A stretch of DNA of 64,000 nucleotides from Phragmites australis (lineage: Eukaryota > Streptophyta > Magnoliopsida > Poales > Poaceae). The first letter of the stretch is position 1. Every line of letters starts with the position of its first letter. The notes beneath the pieces were generated by a model that did not search any database, had not been told where the DNA came from, and was given only the letters and a program-made list of their open reading frames with translations. The DNA is taken from contig NC_084938.1 of NCBI RefSeq assembly GCF_958298935.1, positions 20,441,501-20,505,500 on the forward strand, read 5' to 3'. The translations under genes and the position numbers were made by a program. Shown piece by piece: positions 1-10,768 of the stretch.

Positions 1-805
1 CGCCAAGCTCGGCTTCCAGGAGCCCGAGCATGCCGTCGCCTTCATCGACGGAGGCGCCTACACGCCTTCCTCGTGCCGTGGCATCAAGGTCATGCGGCAT
101 GAGGTGTGCTCGGCAACCCCGAGCGAGGAGGCCGCCAGGCCCCTGAGGTGGTCGGACGCCCCGATCACATTCAGCATGGCCGATCACCCCGCAAGTACTG
201 CAGCCGTAGGGCGACTACCCCTGGTGGTGTCCCCCACCATCTGCAATGTCAAGGTCGGCAGAGTGCTGATCGATGGGGGTGCGGGCCTCAACCTCCTATC
301 CAAGGAGGCCTTCGAAAAGCTGCAGGTGTCCTCCACGCGCCTAAGGCCGTCGCTCCCATTCTGTGGAGTGACACCCGGGCACTCCCTGCCCCTTGGACAG
401 GTCGAGCTACCCGTGACCTTTGGGAATCGGGACAACTTCCGCACGAAGAACGTCCTCTTCGACATCGCGGAGCTCCCCCTCCCCTACAACGCCATCCTCG
501 GGCGTCCGGCACTCGCCAAGTTCATGATGCCCGCGCATTATGCGTATCTCACGGTTAAGATGCCGGGCACAGTGGGCCCCATCTCTGTGATTGCCGACTC
601 CGGCGGTGCCGTCTCCTGCTTCGAGCAGTCGTACATAGCTCTGGTTTCAGCACGGGCCGAAGTCGAAGGCTGCACAGGGGGCCCGGGACCCTCTTCATCC
701 AAACCCCGACTCGCCGCCGACGCCTCTGTTCCTACGAAGGAGGTCATGGTGGGCGAAGGCGCTACCCAGGTCATCCGAATCGGCGGTGACCTGGGCAGCA
801 AATAG
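1..805 (+). pseudogene. Tat gag-pol: aspartic protease segment
   Basis: The frame open from 92 to 805 encodes a retroviral-type aspartic protease, which cuts the polyprotein into its mature parts. The active-site region reads LIDGGAGLNLLS, with the usual DSG/DTG replaced by DGG as in many plant Tat copies. A hydrophobic strand and the motif AILGRPALAKF follow about 80 residues later, as expected for a plant retroelement protease. The reading continues upstream of 92 to the window edge, so the ATG at 92 is only the first in-window Met and not a real start. A TAG at 803-805 ends this frame, and a second in-frame stop lies near 938. The downstream frame clearly continues the same polyprotein toward the reverse transcriptase. 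Confidence 0.8.
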
Positions 806-2380
806 GAAAGCGCGCTCGTCACCTTCCTCCGGGCCAACGCAGACGTGTTTGCATGGCAACCGTCTGACATGCCCGGGATCCCTAGGGAGGTGATCGAGCA
901 TCACTTGGCGGTGCGCCCGGACACCCGCCCGGTGAAGTAGAAGGTCCGGCGGCAGGCGCCTGAGCGTCAGGAGTTCATCCGGGAGCAGGTCAGCAAGCCC
1001 CTTGACGCCGGATTTATCCGAGAGGTCCTCCACCCCAACTGGCTGGCAAATCCAGTCATCGTCTCGAAGGCCAACGGCAAGCTCTGCATGTGTGTGGACT
1101 ACACCGACCTAAATAAGGCTTGCCCTAAAGATACTTTTCCATTGCCTCGTATTGATCAAATTGTAGATGCAACCGCGGGATGCGATCTTTTATGTTTTTT
1201 AGATGCAAACTCTGGGTATCACCAGATCCGCATGGCCGTAGGAGACGAGGAAAAATCTATTTTTACCACTCCGGTGGGGACTTACTGTTATATGTCAATG
1301 CCTTTTGGTTTGTGCAATGCTGGGTCCTCTTTCCAGAGCGCCATTCGCATTACCCTTGATTCACAGGTTGGCCGCAACGTCGAGGCTTACATCGACGATC
1401 TCGTGGTCAAGTCCCGAGACCGCGCCACCCTGCTCGAGGACCTTGCCGAGACTTTCAACAGTCTCCGCACCACCCGCCTCAAGCTCAACCCCAAGAAGTG
1501 TGTCTTCGGGGTGCCGGCGGAAAAGCTCCTCGGTTTCTTGGTTTCCGGCCGAGGAATCGAGGCCAATCCAGAGAAGATCCGGGCCATCGAGCAGATGCGA
1601 CCCCCGGCTCGACTCAAAGAGGTCCAGCGTCTCGCCGGCTGCATGGCGGCCCTCGGGCGCTTCATCTCCAAGATCGGGGAGCGAGGGCTCCCCCTCTTCA
1701 AGCTTCTGAAGAAGACCGGTCGTTTCGACTGGACGCCGGAGGCCGAGCAGGCCTTCCGCGATCTAAAGAAGTACCTCACCTCGCCACCCGTGCTGGTGGC
1801 TCCCTCCGAAGGTGAGCCCCTACTGCTCTACGTCTCGGCCACTCCTCAGGTCGTGAGCATGGTGCTGGTGGTGGAGCGTGATGAGTGCGTGGGGCCAGGT
1901 GCTGGGTCCCAGCTCCCAGTGGCTCCCGAGCACTCACCCGTCCTCGCGGCTCCCCCCGAGCAAGGGGTCGAGCCCGAGCTCTTGGCTCCCCCCGAGCAAG
2001 GGGTCGAGCCCGAGCTCTTGGCTTCCCCCAAGCAAGGGGTCGAGCTCGAGCTCTTGGCTCCCCCCCCCCGAGCAAGGGGTCGAGCCCGAGCTCTTGGCTC
2101 CCCCCGAGCAAGGGGTCGAGCCCGAGCACTATGCTCCTCCAGATCAGGGAGTCGAGCCCGAGCACCCGGCCAGCCCTGACCACGCCGCCGAGCCTGGGGG
2201 CTGCAGCAACCCCTCAGGAAAAGCCGTCGTCCGGGCCCGCCGGGTACAGCGACCAGTGTACTTCGTCAGTGAAGTCCTCCAGGAGGCCAAAACAAGGTAT
2301 CCCCAGGCTCAGAAGCTACTCTACGCCGTGCTCATCGCTTCCCGGAAGCTGCGCCACTACTTTCAGGCGCACAAGGTCTC
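806..2380 (+). pseudogene. Tat pol: reverse transcriptase and first RNase H, frameshifted
   Basis: This segment copies element RNA into DNA. From 1088 the frame reads CVDYTDLNKACPKD, FPLPRIDQIVDATAG, a YHQIRM motif, MPFGLCNAGSSFQ and the catalytic YIDDLVVKS, an intact YxDD box. The connection region (EKLLGFLVSGRGIEANPEKI) and the start of RNase H follow. A stop near 938 separates it from the protease part. RNase H is split by a proline- and glutamate-rich tandem repeat (1951-2170), where the frame moves. RNase H then resumes in another frame with [18 protein letters not shown] and KLRHYFQAH. Another frame change occurs near 2380. The reverse transcriptase core itself looks uninterrupted. Confidence 0.85.
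1951..2170 (+). repeat. Six 36-bp tandem repeats inside the RNase H coding region
   Basis: Units start at 1951, 1987, 2023, 2059, 2099 and 2135. Each carries a C-run, GAGCAAGGGGTCGAGCCCGAGC and a variable tail, encoding a 12-residue repeat of the type [12 protein letters not shown]. Unit 4 is 40 bp because its C-run is 10 instead of 6, and this shifts the reading frame. The array sits between two halves of RNase H that are normally contiguous. Confidence 0.9.
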
Positions 2381-3400
2381 GTGGTTACCACGTATCCATT
2401 GGGACCCATTCTCCGGAACCGAGAAGGCACCGGGCGTGTTGTCAAGTGGGCGGTGGAGCTGGCGGAATTCGACCTGCACTTTGTCAGTCGCCAGGCGATC
2501 AAAAGCCAGACGCTCTCTGACTTCGTGGCAGAGTGGACACCCGTCCCCGAGGTCATCCCAGAAGAGATCTCTGCGTATCCTGGGCACGACGCGCCCGGGT
2601 ACTGGGTCATGCACTTCGATGGCTCCCTCTCGCTGAAAGGCGCGGGGCCAGAGTGGTTCTCACCTCCCCAACGGGTGAAGAGCTCCGGTACGTCGTGCAG
2701 TTGCAGCCTCATTGCCGGCCTCTGAGCTGCGGTGGGGCTCGGGATTCATCACCTCCTGGTCAAAGGGGACTCCCAACTGGTGGTCAACCAGGTATCCAAG
2801 GAGTACCAGTGCACGGATCCTCAAATGGCGGCGTACGTGGCAGCGGTTAGGAAGCTGGAGAGGCGTTTCGATGGCCTGGAGTTGCGGTACATCCCTCGCC
2901 GCGACAACACTCTGGCCGATGAGCTCTCCCGCCTGGCCTCCTCCCGTGCGCGCGTCCCTGCCGGAGTCTTTGAAGAAAGACTCGCACGGCCTTCCGTCCT
3001 GCCTGCCGAACAGGACGAAGGGGAAACCTCGAACTCAATTCAGGGGACCCCGGCGGTACCCTCAGTGGGAAGCCCCGTCAGGGTGCCGCCGTCCGGCGAG
3101 TGTGCTGCACTCGCTGAATGTTCTCAAGATGCCTCGTGGATGTCCGACATCCGAGGGTACTTGAAGGAAAAGTCCCTTCCCGGGGATGAGGCGTCTGCCG
3201 AAAAAGTTGCTCTGCAGTCCAGACGCTATGCCATAGTAGATGGAGATCTCTACCGGCGTAGCGCAGGAGGTGTCCTCCTGAAATGCATCTCCCGGGCAGA
3301 AGGCGGCGAACTTCTCGCTGAGATCCACGAGGGCGAGTGCGGTGGCCATTCATCGTTCTGCACGCTGGTTGGGAAGGCCTTCCGGCAAGGTTTCTACTAG
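2381..3400 (+). pseudogene. Tat pol: RNase H end, archaeal-type RNase H, integrase N-terminus
   Basis: From 2381 the frame reads [18 protein letters not shown] and [10 protein letters not shown], the end of the first RNase H plus a linker. A second RNase H begins near 2609 ([14 protein letters not shown]) and is broken by a frame change near 2660. It resumes at 2732 with GIHHLLVKGDSQLVVNQV and RYIPRRDNTLADELSRLAS, which carry the conserved acidic residues. This duplicated archaeal-type RNase H is diagnostic of the Tat group. The frame goes on into a spacer and the N-terminal part of integrase (EIHEGECGGHSS) and stops at 3398-3400. Confidence 0.82.
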
Positions 3401-4371
3401 CCTACAGCTCTCCAGGATGCTTCCGAGTTGGTTCGGTGCTGCAGGGCGTGCCAGTTACACGCAAAGCAGATTCACCAGCCAGCTCAGGCTCTTCACACCA
3501 TCCCCCTGTCATGGCCTTTCGCGGTCTAGGGGTTGGACATTCTGGATCCATTCTCCTGAGCAATCGGGGGCTATGAATACCTCTACGTCGCCATCGACAA
3601 GTTCACCAAGTGGCCGGAGGCGGTCCCAGTCATCAAGGTGACCAAGAACATGGTGCTCCAGTTTATCCGCGACATCACTAGTCGCTTCGGTGTCCCGAAC
3701 CGGATCATCACCGACAATGGCACCCAGTTCACGAGTGCCCTGTTCGGGGACTACTGCGAAGACCTCGGCATCAAGCTCTGCTTCGCCTCCGTCGCTCATC
3801 CTCGAAGTAATGGGCAAGTCGAGCGCGCCAACACGGAGATACTGAAAGGCCTCAAGACCCAGACCTATGATGTGCTCGCAAAGCACGGGAAGGGATGGGT
3901 GGACGAGCTGCCCGCCGTGCTATGGGCTAATCGGACCACGCCAAGCCGCGCCACCGGGGAGACTCCATTCTTCCTCGTCTACGGCGCTAAGGCGGTCCTC
4001 CCCTCCGAGCTCACTCTAGGCTCCCCTCGGATGCATGCAGATTCTGAGGGTGAGTAGGAGCAGCAAAGGCGCGACGACGTTGACTACCTGGAAGAGTGCC
4101 GACGGCGTGCCGCCGTCCGGGCGGGTCGATACCAGCAGAGTCTGCGGCGATACCACTGCACCATGTCCGGGCCCGGTCTCTCGAGGTGGGGGACCTAGTT
4201 CACCGACGCGTCCAGTCGTGCGAAGGAAAGAATAAGTTGTCCCCCATGTGGGAAGGTCCCTTCACCGTGATCGGGGTCCCGCGAGAAGGTTCTTTCAGGT
4301 TGGCAGCAGAAGATGGGCAGCCGCTCCCGAACCCGTGGAACATCGAGCACCTGCGCAGGTTCTACCCGTAG
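3401..4371 (+). pseudogene. Tat pol: integrase
   Basis: Integrase inserts the DNA copy into the host chromosome. A zinc-binding remnant (CCRACQLHAKQIHQ) is followed by the catalytic core with acidic residues in GLDILDPF, RIITDNGTQF and GQVERANTEIL, the expected D,D,E order. The C-terminal region (MWEGPFTVIGVPREG, then NIEHLRRFYP) ends at a stop at 4369-4371, the normal end of Tat pol. In-frame stops at 3398 and near 3558 and a frame change near 4056 break it. From 3638 to 4057 the core is continuously open. Confidence 0.85.
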
Positions 4372-4539
4372 ACGGCCATGCTCGTGGCTCAGGTCAACAG
4401 GCCGGGGGCTTCCCCCCGCCCAAGTTGACCGGGGGCTACCACTCATTGGGTAAGTCGCCCAACCTTGTAAAATTTGTCAATTCAATGTAAATCTCAATGT
4501 GCAGTCGTTATGTCAAATTCATTTTTCTGGATTCTATAT

Positions 4540-4870
4540 GTTTAATCTGTCTGGTGAGATGCTCGATTGTGCGAGAAAAAGTTCGCTCTCTCATTTTCCC
4601 CGCTGATAAAAGAATCCCAATCAGTATGCATTCGGGCAGTTGCCGCTGACTTACGTCCGATGTGGTAGGCTGTGGTGTTCGGTGTCGTGACAGGCTCCCG
4701 GGCACTACCGAGTTCCTGGGCGCTCTGGGTAATCCTATCGCTCGAGCTCCTCGAGTAGTCTGGAGCCCAGGCCCCAGGGGCGAGCTGTCGGTGCTCGGTC
4801 TGGTCTGTCATACCCGGGCGCCACCGGACCATAGGACCTCTGGGTTATGCCTCTGTTTGCTCTTGTCCGC
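4540..4870 (+). repeat. Direct repeat copy A in the Tat spacer
   Basis: It shares with 5295-5640 the ordered landmarks TAATCTG..CGGTGAGATG, GTGGTGTTCGGT, GCACTACCGAGT, GGGTAATCCTATC, CTCGAGTAGTC and GCCGGG-type ends. The copies lie about 760 bp apart and are clearly diverged. The content is non-coding. Confidence 0.7.
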
Positions 4871-5294
4871 CGGTCTGGGTATTCGAGAGGTCTCGGGTCG
4901 AAAACGAGAGCAGTCTATAACAAGTACCGCACTGACAGAGCGCACCAAGCAAAGAAATTGCCTATTCTCTCTTAAGTCATAGGTCGACCATCAAGAGCAG
5001 CTCGACCACTAGGGCCTCGATGCCCAGGTCGCTGGTCGGCCCCAAGGGTCCTCGGGTGGTCCTACCGCTTAGGCATGAGTGGTCGAGATCACCCGACCCC
5101 GGGATCCTCGCGTGCCCCTGGACGCTCGAGCGCTCCGGTTGAAGGAACCAAGTCCCCGGGCACCCCGAGCTCGGAAGCACATGCCCCTCCTGGATCGGTT
5201 GGCCGGAAGGCCGACAGCTGTCCGGTGAGTGGTTAAATTCAGACAAATTTACGTTCAATAGTACTCTGTTCCCGAGTCATCCTCGGGGGCCCTC

Positions 5295-5640
5295 GTATTC
5301 TAATCTGCCCGGTGAGATGATCTCCTCGCGCACAAAACCCTACCGTGTGTCTACTTTTTCCTGAAACGACAGAACGGTTCGTAGAAAGGTGTACCGCACG
5401 TACGGTAATGTCCGACCGAAGCCCTTCATGGTGGTCGTGGTGTTCGGTCCGCTTTTAAGGACCCCGAGCACTACCGAGTCCCTAGGTGCCCTGGGTAATC
5501 CTATCACTCGAGCCACTCGAGTAGTCCGGAGCCTAGGCCTCATGGGCGGGCTGTCAGTGCTCGGTTCGGTCCGTCTTAAGCCCGGGCACCACCGAACCAC
5601 GGGGACTCTTGGTCACATTTCCGCCCGCGCGCGTCTCCGG
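5295..5640 (+). repeat. Direct repeat copy B in the Tat spacer
   Basis: Diverged second copy of 4540-4870 with the same landmarks in the same order, including GCACTACCGAGTCCC, GGGTAATCCTATCACTCGAG and GGGCACCACCGAACCA. Confidence 0.7.
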
Positions 5641-6044
5641 TCTACTGACTGAGTGGTCGCGAGGTAAAAAAAGTATTCACCGGTCATGGCGTGTTCCGTG
5701 CTGGATCGATCCATCTCCCGAGCAAGGAAGTTCGTGTCTGTGTCTTTTGACTTAGACGGTGCGGACTCGCGACGGCTCGGGGGCTGAACGCACCAAGAAC
5801 GACGATCGGGACGACTTCGTTCTCGAGGACGGAAAGGTCGGGAACAGTCCGACTGAGTACTCCCCGGGGCTTCAAGGCAAAACATCGGAAGAAACACTAA
5901 GTACTCAAGAACACTGGAGTTGCAAGCCCAAAGAAAAGCTGCCATTATATTCACAAGGAAAATACAAGCATTTCTGAGGGATCACTCCCATATTTACATC
6001 CATCCAAGACAAAAACAAAAGAAAAGGAAACTACTACAAAAAGC

Positions 6045-9000
6045 CTAATCGGCGGTAGAGTCGGCATCGGAGTCGTCTGGGCCATCCCCGGGGGCTGGCG
6101 GCGGCGGCATTTCCCGCCTGAAGCTGGCCGCCACCTCGGCAGCGGTGCTCCGAACTGCTTCCCGGGTGGCCTCTCCCTCGGCTTCGACCACTCCTTCCCG
6201 CGCCGGCTCCAGCGGGAAGTTCGGGTCTCTACTCCGGTAGCAGGCCAGGACGTGCTCGGCCACCGCGTGGGCCAAGCCGCGTCCTTCCCGGGCAGCGAGT
6301 TCCTAGACGGCCCAGGGTAGCGCCTCGAGGCGCTCGCAGACTTGTTGAAGCCCTAGAACTTGTAGTGCGGGGCTATCACTCTTCTCGTCCGCGACGAGTC
6401 GCCCAAGGCCGGCCCTCTCCACGGCCCGCCGCATCCGTCGGAGTATGTCCACCAACATTTGCTGCAGGTTGACCCACGAGACAAAGGCAGTCTCGAGCTT
6501 CTCCTTCGCGGCCCGCAGTTGCGCCTCGAGTCCCTGGCCCCTGGCCGGGCCAGAAGAACCGCCGTCGGTTGCAGAGCCGGCGGCTTGCTTTGTCTGCGCC
6601 ACCAGTTCGGACAAGGCGCGCTCACGGGCGGTTAGCTCCGCCTCGTGTTTTACGTTCTCCTCCTCCTTGGTCGCGACGGCCACTACCGCGGCGGCAGCCT
6701 CCCCTTCTCGACGGGTCAGCTCCCCCTCCCGGCGGGTCAGCACGTCCTCCTGGTGGGCCAGCGAGTCCTCCCGGGCGCCCAGATTTGCCGCCGTGATCTC
6801 ATTGTCGACCTCCCGGAGGGAGATGTCCTCCTCCCACCGGCGGATATCTTCTTCAATCTTCCGGAGGTCTTCTTCCCAACGTTGGAGGTCGGCGCGTGTC
6901 TGATCGGCCTCGCCCTCTCGGCAGGTCAGCTTAGCCCGGAGCTCCTCCGCCGCCTTCTCGCGGACCGCGACCGCTTCCTCCCTCTCCTGCGCCTGCCCCG
7001 CCCTGGCAAGGGCCTCGGCAGCCTGCTGCCGCGATGCCTCAACCAGGCGAGCGGCATCTTCTCACTCCCGCGCAGCTTTGGCGCGGGCGGCCTTCAAAAT
7101 CTTCCGTTCCCGCGCGACCTCCGCGCGGGTATCTTCCAGGAGTTTCTGCTCCCGCGCAGCCGCCGCGCGGGCCTCATCCTGGGCGCTCGCAAGCTGCGCC
7201 CTCTCCAAGATCAGCCGGGCGCGCTCTGCTTTGAGCTGCCCCTCCTTCGCGTTCACCGCCGCGCCCAGCCGCCCGACCGCCACCTGGACGCCCTCGATCG
7301 CGGCCAGGAAGGGGTCGGCAGGCCGGCCGGGCGCTGGTGGAGCGCCGGTCTCCCCACGATTCACCTCCGGGGGGTTCAAAGTCCCCAAGGGTCGCCACAC
7401 GATCATCCGCCCCGGGCTCGGCACGCCCGGGGTAGGTTGGACCGCCGCCGGGCGCTTGGGCGATGGCCGCATTCTTGCCTCGGCCGCCGCATCCGCCGGC
7501 CCCGGCAAGGCCGCTGCTTCCGCCACCATCCGCCCCGGGCTCTGCATGCCCGGGGTAGGTTCCACCAGCGCCGTAGGTTCGGGCGACGGCTCCGTCCTCC
7601 CCTCGGTCGCCGCTTCCGCCGTCCTCCCCTCGGCCGCCGCGTCTGCTGGCGCCCCCGCCATCGCTGCGTCTGCCTGCCTCGGCACGGCCGGCGGGCTTGG
7701 CTCTGGCACCAGCGCCAGCGCTCCTTCGATCGCAGCGGCGCCCGTGGGCGGCCTGCGGGAGATAGACGAAGGTTAAAATCAAAGCCTAGTTCGGGCAAAG
7801 AGCGCCCAAGAAAGAGCGAAGAATGAAACTTACTCGGTCGTCGTCCCCCGGTACTGCCATTTGGCCGCCGGGAGCCTGAAGTCCGGGTCTGGCGGTGCCG
7901 GCTCGGAATCCTCCCGTCTCCTCTTCCGCCGAGGGCTCGGCGGGGCCGTCGCGTAGTTCTCAGGCACCGGGTCAGGCCCCATCCTCACAAGGCGCGGTTC
8001 CAGGACCGGGAACGCCACCGCTGCCGATGGCGACGATGGGGAATCCGGCACTGGGATGTAGACTCAGGGGCGCTTCCCCCGATCCCCCGGCGCCGCCGCT
8101 ACTACGCTGTCGGCGGTGCCCTCTTCTCTGGTGCGGCGGCTGCTGCCCGCAGCGGCCCCGCCACCAGCCCGCGCCGGGCTGTTCATGGCCTCCTCGCTGG
8201 CCAACTCCTCCAACCCAGGGAGCTCGGGGGCCTAGGGGCTCCGGCTCCTCGGTCGGTCCACGAGCCCTTGGGCATCGAACTCCGGCAGCTGCGCCATGAT
8301 CGCCGCGCGCTCGGGGTTGGCGCAGAGCGCCATCTCCGGCCACGGGAGCTCCGCCCGGCTCATGTCTTCCACTCCGGTCACCACTCGGGTCATGCCCCTT
8401 AGCTCCGCTGGGCCCAGGTCCCAGCTCGCGCCGATTTGGGTCCGAGTGATATCCTCAGGCCCGGTGTAGAGCCAGCACGACCGGGCCCGCTCCCGCAGGG
8501 GCGCCAGGCGACGGCGCAAGAAGTCCGCCACCACCATGACCGAGGTCAGCCCGGAGTCGCGCAGGAGTCTGATGCGCTCGAACACCGGCTCCAACCTCGC
8601 GTCCTCCAGCGGCGGCGCCTCCCACGTCGACCTCCGGGGTTCCGCCGCCACTTCCGGTAGAGCGAGACGATCATGGGGGTCAACGTTGACGAAGAACCAG
8701 TCCCGTCGCCATTCCTCCCACTTGCTGCGCAGCACCTGGGGGATGTACTACTCCCCCAAGCCGTCTCGTAGCCGAAGGTTGCAGCACCTCGCGACGTCCG
8801 CCGTGGAGTACCCCCTCTTCTTCCCGGCCGGCTGCAAGACGAAGAAGTGCCGGAGAAGCGTCGCCGAAGGCACCACCCCCACGAACATCTCGCAAAGGTG
8901 CGCGAAGACCGCCAGCACCACGAAGGAGTTGGGGCTCAAGTGCACCAGCTGGATGCCATAGGTATCGAGAACTTGGAGGAAGAAGGTTGAAAACGGCAGC

Positions 9001-9218
9001 ACCAACCCCGCCGCCAGGAAAGAAGTGAACAAAATGATCTGCCCAGGAACGGTCGTCGCTGGCGGGAAGTTCGCCGGCGTCACCACCACGGCCCCCTCCT
9101 GCCCCTCGGGGACCAGCAGCTTCCTAATTTTGGCCGCCGCCTCTTCATTCTTCAGACGAGACTCCGGCAGCAAGCCGTCCGGAGTCCTGTCACGACGGCC
9201 TCCTCCGACTCTCGACAT
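6045..9218 (-). pseudogene. Antisense ORF of the Tat element (Transposase_28-like plus coiled-coil tail), with stops
   Basis: Read on the minus strand from ATG 9218 (an in-frame Met at 9332 is also possible) to the stop at 6045, one frame is kept for about 3.2 kb. The N-terminal part (PGQIILFTSFLAAGLVLPFS, HLSPNSFVVLAVFAHLCEMF, WFFVNVDPHDRLALP) matches the plant 'putative gypsy type transposon' domain (Transposase_28). A proline/alanine-rich middle follows, then a long Glu/Ala/Arg-rich segment of coiled-coil character. A likely 81-nt intron (7833 down to 7753, donor GTAAGT, acceptor CCCGCAG) is a multiple of three. In-frame stops lie near 8748, 8232, 7062 and 6303. Antisense ORFs of this sort are known from grass Tat elements and their role is unknown. 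I found no frameshift in it, unlike the pol of the same element. Confidence 0.78.
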
Positions 9219-9721
9219 CTCGACGGGAGCGGAGGTTGTCTGGTGGTGGAGAGAAAGGAGGGAAAGCGCTCCGATCGCCTGAAAGGTTTCTAAGGGCTCC
9301 AAAGCACGAAGGAGACAAGAGCAAGATTGCAAGAAGGCGTAAAGAGGGGGGCGGATCGATCCCCTCCCCCTTTTATATTTCAGAGTTCAAACGTTGCCGG
9401 CCAACGGTTCGCTCGGCGGGACGGCCTCCTCGGTCGACGCAACTGCCAGGCGAATCTCCCGCCGATCGTGCGGCGTCAGCGGCTGCCAGGCGTATTTTCC
9501 TCGATCTGCGCGGCAGCCGCGTGTGCCGCCCGTACCATTGTCATGCCCTTCGGGAGTTGTGTGACCACGCGTTCGCTTGTCTCCCCGCTGGGCCGTACCC
9601 GAGGTCCGGGTCTAAAAGGCCACCTCTTGAAAGCCTGCCATGTGGCGTCTACGCCAGCCTCGGCCTCGTCCACGACGAAGGGCCCATCCGCAGTCTCCGT
9701 GCCATCACCTGCCAATGGGCC

Positions 9722-9731
9722 CGGGGGCTAC
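9722..9731 (+). other. Polypurine-like tract before the 3' LTR
   Basis: CGGGGGCTAC lies directly upstream of the LTR start TGTCGG. This is the usual place and form of the plus-strand primer in grass Tat elements. The same 11-mer (with the leading C) occurs at 4429-4439. Confidence 0.6.
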
Positions 9732-9838
9732 TGTCGGTGTATCAGGAACCGGGGATCCCTGAGTCCCGAGGCCAAGCCAGCCGTCCGCCACGTGTCACCC
9801 TCCTGCGAGGTCCCTCCTGCGGGATGAGGAAAATCTAA

Positions 9839-10285
9839 GTTCCGGGAGAAGGTGCTCGGGGCCACAGCCTCTGGTCCCCGAGCACCCCAGTTCCCCGATG
9901 ACCCGCAGAGTCCAAGTACCGGGAAGAAAGTGCTCGGGGAGGTGCCCACTCGCCCCCGAGCACCCTAGTCCCCCGATGATCAGAAGAGCTAAGTTCCGGG
10001 AGAGAGCGCTCGGGGGGCTGCGTGCGGTAGCCCCCGAGCGCCCGGTTCCCCGAGGGTCAGTGCAAAAGTGCTCGGGAGAGAGTGCTCGGGGCTGCACGTG
10101 GCAGCCCCCGAGCACTCGGTTCCCCGAAGGTTCGTGCAAAAGTGCTCGAGAGAGGGTGCTCGGGGTTGCACGTGGCAGCCCCCGAGCACTCGGTTCCCCG
10201 AAGATTCGTGCGAGAGTGCCCGGGAGAGAGTGCTCGGGGAGGTGAACAGTACCCCCGAGCACTCGGTGCCCCGACGACCCAGAAG
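9839..10285 (+). repeat. Six ~75-bp tandem repeats, each an internal inverted repeat, in LTR U3
   Basis: Each unit has the form CCGGGAGAGAGTGCTCGGGG - short loop - CCCCCGAGCACTCGGTTCCCCG. The arms GTGCTCGGGG and CCCCGAGCAC pair with each other within every unit. Units begin near 9839, 9916, 9993, 10071, 10145 and 10219. They lie upstream of the LTR TATA box, a usual place for retroelement enhancer repeats. Confidence 0.85.
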
Positions 10286-10760
10286 GGCCCCCGAGGGGCC
10301 CGCCGACGAGGTGTCAACCAGTCAGAGGTCCGAGGCTGCATTTAATGGGCGTGCGCGGCCTGACATCCTGACATCCCCAACTGCTCCCGCCGCAGTGTCA
10401 GTCCTTGCCATGCTTTGGCAGAGAGGCGTGGGGCCATTAATTGCATGGGTCCCGTCCCGTATCATCCGGTGTATCTCGGGATAATGTTGCCAGGATCAAG
10501 GCGTTCCGCCTGCCACCCTGCCGTGGCAGAGGAACAAGACAGGATGGGCGCGCCAGGTGCCTCTGTGGCTGCTCGGTGGGCCCTCTCAACGGCGCCCGGC
10601 ACCAGGGCGTCCACAGTGACGGGTGGTCGGACGCGCGCCGCATTTTTCCACCGCCCCTGTCACTTCGCCCAGAGGAAATGATGACGCCTTTCTCAGTCGT
10701 GGCGTCTTGGAACTTGTGCCCCTTCTTTCCCGTTCGGGGTATGTCGTGGCCGACGAGTGC

Positions 10761-10768
10761 ATAAAAGG
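10761..10768 (+). promoter_or_regulatory. TATA-like box of the Tat LTR
   Basis: ATAAAAGG lies downstream of the hairpin repeats and upstream of the presumed R region. The position fits the LTR promoter. Confidence 0.5.

Larger units (their letters stand above)
4372..6044. other. Spacer between pol and antisense ORF of the Tat element
   Basis: No coding region is supported here. The stretch holds a second copy of the LTR-adjacent purine-rich motif CCGGGGGCTAC at 4429-4439, and two diverged direct repeats, described separately. Long spacers between pol and the 3' LTR are normal in Tat elements. Confidence 0.6.

Noticed and set aside
6645..7826. 393-residue plus-strand frame opposite the Tat antisense ORF
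   Set aside because: Composition is Arg/Pro/Leu-rich, typical of the reverse of an Ala/Glu/Arg coiled-coil gene, and no family motif is present. The minus-strand frame explains the region.
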